Part shown: positions 59,215 through 64,000 of the stretch, one piece after another
Position numbering within the stretch: position 1 is the stretch's first letter
Layout: every line of letters begins with the position of its first letter
Origin: Neopestalotiopsis rosae
Taxonomy: Eukaryota; Ascomycota; Sordariomycetes; Amphisphaeriales; Sporocadaceae
Length of the DNA: 64,000 nt
Reading direction: 5' to 3'
Assembly: GCA_023078685.1 (NCBI GenBank)
Contig: JALGAS010000004.1
Location: 1,426,001 to 1,490,000, forward strand
Program-made: the position numbers and the translations under genes
The notes under the pieces: generated by a model
What the model saw: only the letters and a program-made list of their open reading frames with translations
What the model was told of the DNA's origin: nothing
The model's database searches: none

Positions 59215-60417
59215 TCAAGGCTTTGGTAGAGTCTTGACAGTGTGTTCTAATACCATGCGAATACCAGCGTCGAGGTCTTCCACCGCCAGTATGGGCTCGA
59301 TCCAGGCAATTGTTTTCTGAGCCAATTGAGACTTGTTTGTCGTCGTTTCGAGCGCACCCTTCAGCTTGTTCAGCGCTTCCCGCAGAGCCTTTGGATAAGC
59401 AGCAGAATTGACATCAACGCCAACGAGCGGCTGTCTGACTTGGCAACTGCAGGTAGAGGGCGTGTTGGGATATGCCTCGGTCATGCTGTCAAGGACGTGC
59501 TGAATGATCTTTGGCTGCACCGACACATTTGAGAATTCAGCAAAGACACCGAAGAATTGCTCCGCCACGGGAGCACCAAAGAAGGGCTGTTTTCTTGCAA
59601 TGTCGTAGATTGCGATAGGTATGGCACCGTCAAGTGCTGGGTTGTTGGCCAAGTTCTGGACAGCGCTGTCGTCGAAGACCTTCTTGATGCCCTTGGCATC
59701 CGGGTCGGGAAGCACCAATTGACCGTTCTCGTTGGCTTCTTCGTCGCTGTCTTCGTCGCCAAACATAATCGCATCGTCACCGTAGTCGGCCTGTTCTGCC
59801 ACTGCTTTTCGGACACCGCCCTTCTTGCCCTTGCGCGCCTCAAGGCGGCCAAGCCACTCAAGTTCACAGCGGGCGTACTCAAGCCAGACCGTGGCATCCC
59901 TGATGCAGAATCGTGCACCGCGCATGAAGAAGCCTCGAGCTCCTTGCATGTCGCCATTGCTCGCCGCTCTGCGACCTGCCATGACCCACAGCTGGGGCTT
60001 GTTGGGATGCATTCTCAATGCGCGGCTCATGACCTTCCTCCACCTCTTTGAAGCCTTGACCTCCTCGGCGAATTTGAGATATTCTTTCCACATGGAGACA
60101 TCGCCGGGGTGCCTTTGTACGGCTCGTTCGTACAGACCAAATATCCTGCCCTCACCAGCGTGTGAGCTCGACTTGCGGATTTGGAGACGCTTGCAGCGCT
60201 TGGCACGCAGAGCCTCGAGGGAACGCTCCCATCGGATGTAGTCGGCGTAGTCGGTGGGTAGGGAGCCCGGCGAGAGTACGACATGTTCGTAGTTGGATCT
60301 CTTCTTAACCATAGAGGTGATCTCAGGTTTGCTGAAGATGGAGAGCGATTCGAACTCGCGGAGCTGTGGCACCGATTGCTCGAGGAAGAAATTTGCCTTG
60401 TCTGAAATGGCAGCCAT
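59215..60417 (-). CDS. UTP6: U3 snoRNA-associated protein 6 (SSU processome)
   Basis: UTP6 is a UTP-B subunit of the small-subunit processome, needed for 18S rRNA maturation in the nucleolus. Intronless, 400 residues, close to family length. The N-terminal AAISDKANFFLEQSVPQLRE opening, then SIFSKPEITSMVKKRSNYEH and YADYIRWERSLEALR, is characteristic. HAT (half-a-TPR) repeats follow: IFGLYERAVQRHPGDVSMW, KRWRKVMSRALRMHP, QLWVMAGRRAASNGDM, and GARFCIRDATVWLEYARCEL. An acidic insert (DDAIMFGDEDSDEEANE) and the C-terminal block FDDSAVQNLANN and IPIAIYDIARKQPFF complete the family pattern. No lesion seen. Confidence 0.93.
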   Translation of the reverse strand: MAAISDKANFFLEQSVPQLREFESLSIFSKPEITSMVKKRSNYEHVVLSPGSLPTDYADYIRWERSLEALRAKRCKRLQIRKSSSHAGEGRIFGLYERAVQRHPGDVSMWKEYLKFAEEVKASKRWRKVMSRALRMHPNKPQLWVMAGRRAASNGDMQGARGFFMRGARFCIRDATVWLEYARCELEWLGRLEARKGKKGGVRKAVAEQADYGDDAIMFGDEDSDEEANENGQLVLPDPDAKGIKKVFDDSAVQNLANNPALDGAIPIAIYDIARKQPFFGAPVAEQFFGVFAEFSNVSVQPKIIQHVLDSMTEAYPNTPSTCSCQVRQPLVGVDVNSAAYPKALREALNKLKGALETTTNKSQLAQKTIAWIEPILAVEDLDAGIRMVLEHTVKTLPKP

Positions 60418-61370
60418 CTTTGCGTTAAGGTGAGGCCGCTGTCGCCCCTGTTATTAATGAAGACGTCGTTGAAGTCAACAGGATGTGGTATAGGGCGAAC
60501 GTTTGCTGCTGGTCAAAAATTCGGTCTGAACTTGAAGCCCTGCCAGTATGCTGAAAAGTTTCATGCGCAGTCCAGCGATGGAAATTTTAGTGGAGCCAGC
60601 AAGTCTTGGTGGGGGTTATCAGGCGCTAGTCGTTATCGATCCCTTCCCAGCTTCAGTGAACCCAGTTCGGCTTTAAGGTAGGTACAAACGCCCTAGCGTG
60701 AGTGTATGGTGCACTAATACTGTAAGTAAAATCCATTATCCTCGTATTTACACAGTTTCATTCTCCTAAAGACTGCCCAAGGCCCCAAGCCAAGCTGCCA
60801 AGGTGAGGGCTCGGTGAGACGCAAACACTGCAATCACGAGCTACAGCAAAAGCCCTGTCCACCTTCTCGGCCAAAGCTGCCGGAGTGGTCGGCATGGAAA
60901 TCTCGATTTACCGTTACCATCAAAATGCCTGCAGGTAGGGATTAGTTGGGGTTTGTTATGGAGGGGCCCAAGCTCCTCCCCAGCAACCCAAGCCGTTTGG
61001 CCATGGCAATGACATGACGGAATGCGCGCGACACCGAGGAAGCCGAAGCTAATAAATAATAACTACACTCATCAGCAGACGGCCCAGCCAATGTCGCGCC
61101 ATATCCGGCAGCGAAGGAAGCAAAAAGAAGAAAAAAATAAATATCCTGTCCCTTGTTTGTTCCTGATTCCTGCCATCGTGTCGTCCTCGTCACTCTCTTT
61201 TCTGTTTTCCGCTTGGTTCAGGGTAGGATAGGAATCTTTTTCTTTTCTTACTATTCTTTCCCTTCTCGCGCCCGCCTCTGATCGCCTTGTCCATGTATCG
61301 CACTTCCTAGGCAGATCATCCCACTGGCGGCGTTGACTCGAGCTGTCGGACCTCCAAACGGACGAAAATC
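60418..61370. promoter_or_regulatory. Divergent promoter region, UTP6 (-) / CWH43 (+)
   Basis: About 0.95 kb; contains an AAGGTAGGTAC motif at 60675-60685 and a pyrimidine-rich tract (about 61195-61265) typical of fungal promoters. No gene. Confidence 0.5.
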
Positions 61371-64000
61371 ATGGCGCCAACGACATACAAAGACAAGCCC
61401 AGCGGGGCTCTGCTGTCCTTCAACGCGAAATGGATTTCCTGGATGCACACGATTGTAGCATACAGTCAGTACCTACCTCTTCCCGCCCCGTGCACCTGTC
61501 AATTATAAGCACCCAGAAACCAGCTTGATCATATCGTCATGGAAAATGCATCTCCAACTCACATAGCTTGCACCATCACAAGCAAATGATCCGCGACAGA
61601 ACCTTGTAACTAATCCGAAATGTTTCACTACCAGCTGCCTTTCTCAGCGCCCTTGTTATTGGCTGCTCACTCCATTACCATAAAATCGTCAAGAATGAAT
61701 TCTATGGATATCCCGACGAGTGGTTCCCCTCGGTTTCGGCCACAATTGGCGATCGATACCCCGAGCGCGCATTCTTTCAGTTGTTCATTGCGATAACATC
61801 CGGTATGTGGAGCACTATTGCAGAGCTCGATCCTGGTCGCGTGCCTCCATGGTAGCAACGGTGGTGGATACAAAACAGACATAATGGACTGCTACACTAC
61901 ACAATAGTATGCGCCAATGCTGATGCGCAAGCTTTGAACAGGTCCTCGATTTGCCCTGGTTGGGTTATGGTATCTTCTTACTGCGAAGCCTGGCAAGACG
62001 CTGCCAAAGTTTGTTGGTTCTATGGGACTGTTGCGCACATTGACCTGTGGCGGCTGGACCTACATCACCTCGACCGACGACCATGACTGGCATGACATCC
62101 TTATGATCTCTTACCTGGTCATTACGATCCCTTGGACATTTGGCTGCATTGCCCTCAGCCCTCCGAATGCGAAAGCGATCAAGTACAGAAAGTACCTTGC
62201 CACGGCCTTTTTTGGCACCCTTGTGCCCATGGTATACTTTTTTATCCAGCACAAGGTGCATCGCGTTGCTGGTGGTGAGTGGCACGGCTTGACTTGAAAG
62301 CATGGAGTGGACTCGATATTGACTTGTAACAGCCTACACGACGTATGCCTTTTTTGAATGGTCTCTCATTCTCTTCGATGTCGCGTTTGACGCTATAACG
62401 GCTCTGGACTTTTCTACATTTGAAGTTGTCGTAAGAGATGTTGGGGGACTTAGTCAGGGGTATGTGCAAGAACTTCCTCTTTGGATTCGATGAGTCGATG
62501 TTTTGCGTGCACTTGCTCGGATGGGCGTAGAAGAGTCTTGCTCGAAACGAACCTGCTCATCCTCAGATTCGACCCTCACAGAGAGTAGGACGAGGAATAA
62601 TCGCAGGCATGTATTGCATGCAACAAGATGGTAAAAATAGAAAGACGAGAGCTCGACTTTTATACCGGTATGCAAATGGCATACGGCATGTCTGGAATTC
62701 TCCGTTTTCTCCGGTCGCCAAGTCAGTCTACAGCCACACGCTTATTATCCTGTACAAGGTGGTAAGACGGGTCCGTGGAGACTTCGACTGAGAGCAGTCG
62801 GCGATGTGCTGCCATATGGACTATGCTGCCATTGCGCCTCGAAAACATGGGATCGCCACGTGGACGATATATGACACAATGTGAAGCAGACATTTGTAGA
62901 CAGCCCGAGCGAGTGCGCCTTGAACAAAGACTCAAACAAATCTGATTTTAACAGTCTCTGGAGTTGCTGTGTACTGACCCTTTTCCAGAGAAAAAGCCCG
63001 TGTCCCAACGACCAACAAGGTGCTGACGAAACAAAAGACCAGAGCGACAGGTGGACTTTTTGATGCAAAATTCTCTTGGAGAGAGTTGTTCGATACCGCT
63101 GCCGAAGTATACCATGGCTTCGTCTTTTGGTCTACACTCACCAGCCTTGGTGTCGTTATCTGGTACTTCCCCCTTTGGCATATGGGCATTTCAGGATACG
63201 AGGCATTGATCATGTCCACGACTTCTCCATTCCTTTTGGCCAACAAGTCTGTCAGATCGTTCGTACTCAACAACTTGCGAACCTGCCACCTGCTGTCGCT
63301 AGCCGGTCTTGTTGCCTGGCCCATCATGGATCCCGTATACAGGCTCTTTACCGTTGGTTTTGGAGTTTGGATGTCCTGTTTGTCCTGGGCTGCCACGCTG
63401 TTCTCTGAGAATGTCCACCCAACTAGACTCGAGTCTAGGATTCTTGCCTGGACGGGCGGCTTGATCCTTTCGTCAACGGCGAAATACGCTTGGTGGACCA
63501 ACAACCCCGTCTGGCCCATTATGAACGCTGCCAACGGAGGCAAGAATGAGATTGGTCTCGTTCTTGCGGTCATCGCTGCCTGGCGTTTTACTCGCAGGGC
63601 GCCATTGAACACGGGCCTCGCCAAGAATGACTCTACTGGCGGTTCTGCATTCCTTTCTGCCCTTGGTGTTGGTGGTCTCTTCTTTGGTCTACACTCTCTC
63701 CTCTCAGACACGAGTACCATGATCCTTTGGGTTTGGGAGGGCTACCCCGTCAGAGGCCCCCAGTCTGGACCACATGGCTGGTTGACCCTGGCTGCCATGT
63801 CACTTGGTCTCATTACTGGTATGGCCCGCCCCAAGCTCGTCAGCACCTGGTCGGCTTTTGGTGTTGGCAGCGTTGGAGCAGCGATACTCACCACCAGACA
63901 CAATTGGCTTGGGTACGTGGGTGCCTTGACAACAGCTTTCTATCTCATGGCGATTGCTGTCCCAATTCTGACTCAGGCTGCGAAGAAGAGCCCAGCAACG
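61371..64000 (+). CDS. CWH43: CWH43 homologue (GPI-anchor lipid remodelling), 5' part; runs off right edge
   Basis: CWH43 replaces the lipid of GPI anchors with ceramide in the ER and supports cell-wall integrity. The ATG at 61371 opens [20 protein letters not shown]. Exons 61371-61464, 61635-61802, 61942-62274, 62333-62459 and 62989 onward join in frame. The N-terminal FRAG1/DRAM/SFK1-like module has several helices ([59 protein letters not shown]). [20 protein letters not shown] and EVVVRDV precede a charged linker, then the multi-pass region with [20 protein letters not shown] and [15 protein letters not shown], a CWH43 signature. The C-terminal endo/exonuclease-phosphatase-like domain lies beyond the window. 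The fourth intron is about 529 nt, long for this genome. Divergent from UTP6. Confidence 0.9.

Noticed and set aside
1..64000. tRNA genes or other structured RNAs
   Set aside because: I looked for T-loop-like GGTTCGANTCC and A/B-box patterns and found no convincing cloverleaf. A tRNAscan or Infernal run would be decisive.

Overview
The window reads as nuclear DNA of a filamentous ascomycete, most likely a sordariomycete and perhaps a member of Hypocreales. The evidence is the gene content (HRD3, UTP6, CWH43, WDR89 and FRG1 homologues beside Zn2Cys6 regulators, a P450, a NACHT protein and DUF3176), short introns of about 50-70 nt with GTRNGT...YAG borders, monocistronic genes on both strands, and roughly 50% GC. 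The order-level placement is inference. I found no tRNA, rRNA, CRISPR array or intact transposon.

Layout. 1-10.2 kb is mostly housekeeping: the N-terminal half of an M13 metallopeptidase (-), an HRD3/SEL1 ERAD protein (-), a WDR89-like WD40 protein (+), an FRG1-like protein (-) and a 2OG-Fe(II) oxygenase (+). 10.7-19.5 kb holds a DUF3176 membrane protein (+), a Zn2Cys6 regulator (+) and an unusually GC-rich acyltransferase-like gene (+). 20.4-27.6 kb looks like a small secondary-metabolism island without a backbone enzyme: cytochrome P450 (+), LCM-family O-methyltransferase (-), SDR (-) and a FATP-type acyl-CoA synthetase (+). 28-31.7 kb has an acidic unknown protein (+), a kynurenine-formamidase-like hydrolase (+) and a glutathione transferase (+).

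32.7-46.9 kb is accessory: two diverged paralogues of a fungal zinc-finger family (both -), a second Zn2Cys6 regulator (-), then a compact trio made of an SDR (+), a large DUF3604/PHP-like protein (-) and a P-loop sulfotransferase-like protein (+). 47-57.3 kb is rapidly evolving: an SNF2/Rad5-type helicase gene carrying a stop and a frameshift in its conserved TGTPIQN segment, a DUF7708-NACHT-C2H2 STAND protein (+), and a decayed OCH1-type glycosyltransferase. 57.9-64 kb returns to conserved genes: a THYN1/EVE-domain protein (+), UTP6 (-) and the 5' part of CWH43 (+).

How the genes may work together: HRD3 (ER quality control) and CWH43 (GPI-anchor lipid remodelling) belong to the secretory pathway, and UTP6 and FRG1 to RNA biology. 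The 20-28 kb and 41-47 kb groups could each be small tailoring or detoxification sets. The NACHT protein lies head-to-head with the damaged helicase in a region rich in decay, as is common for fungal NLR-like loci.

Exon borders were placed by eye from splice signals plus reading-frame continuity. Where all exons were defined, the lengths sum to an intact frame.
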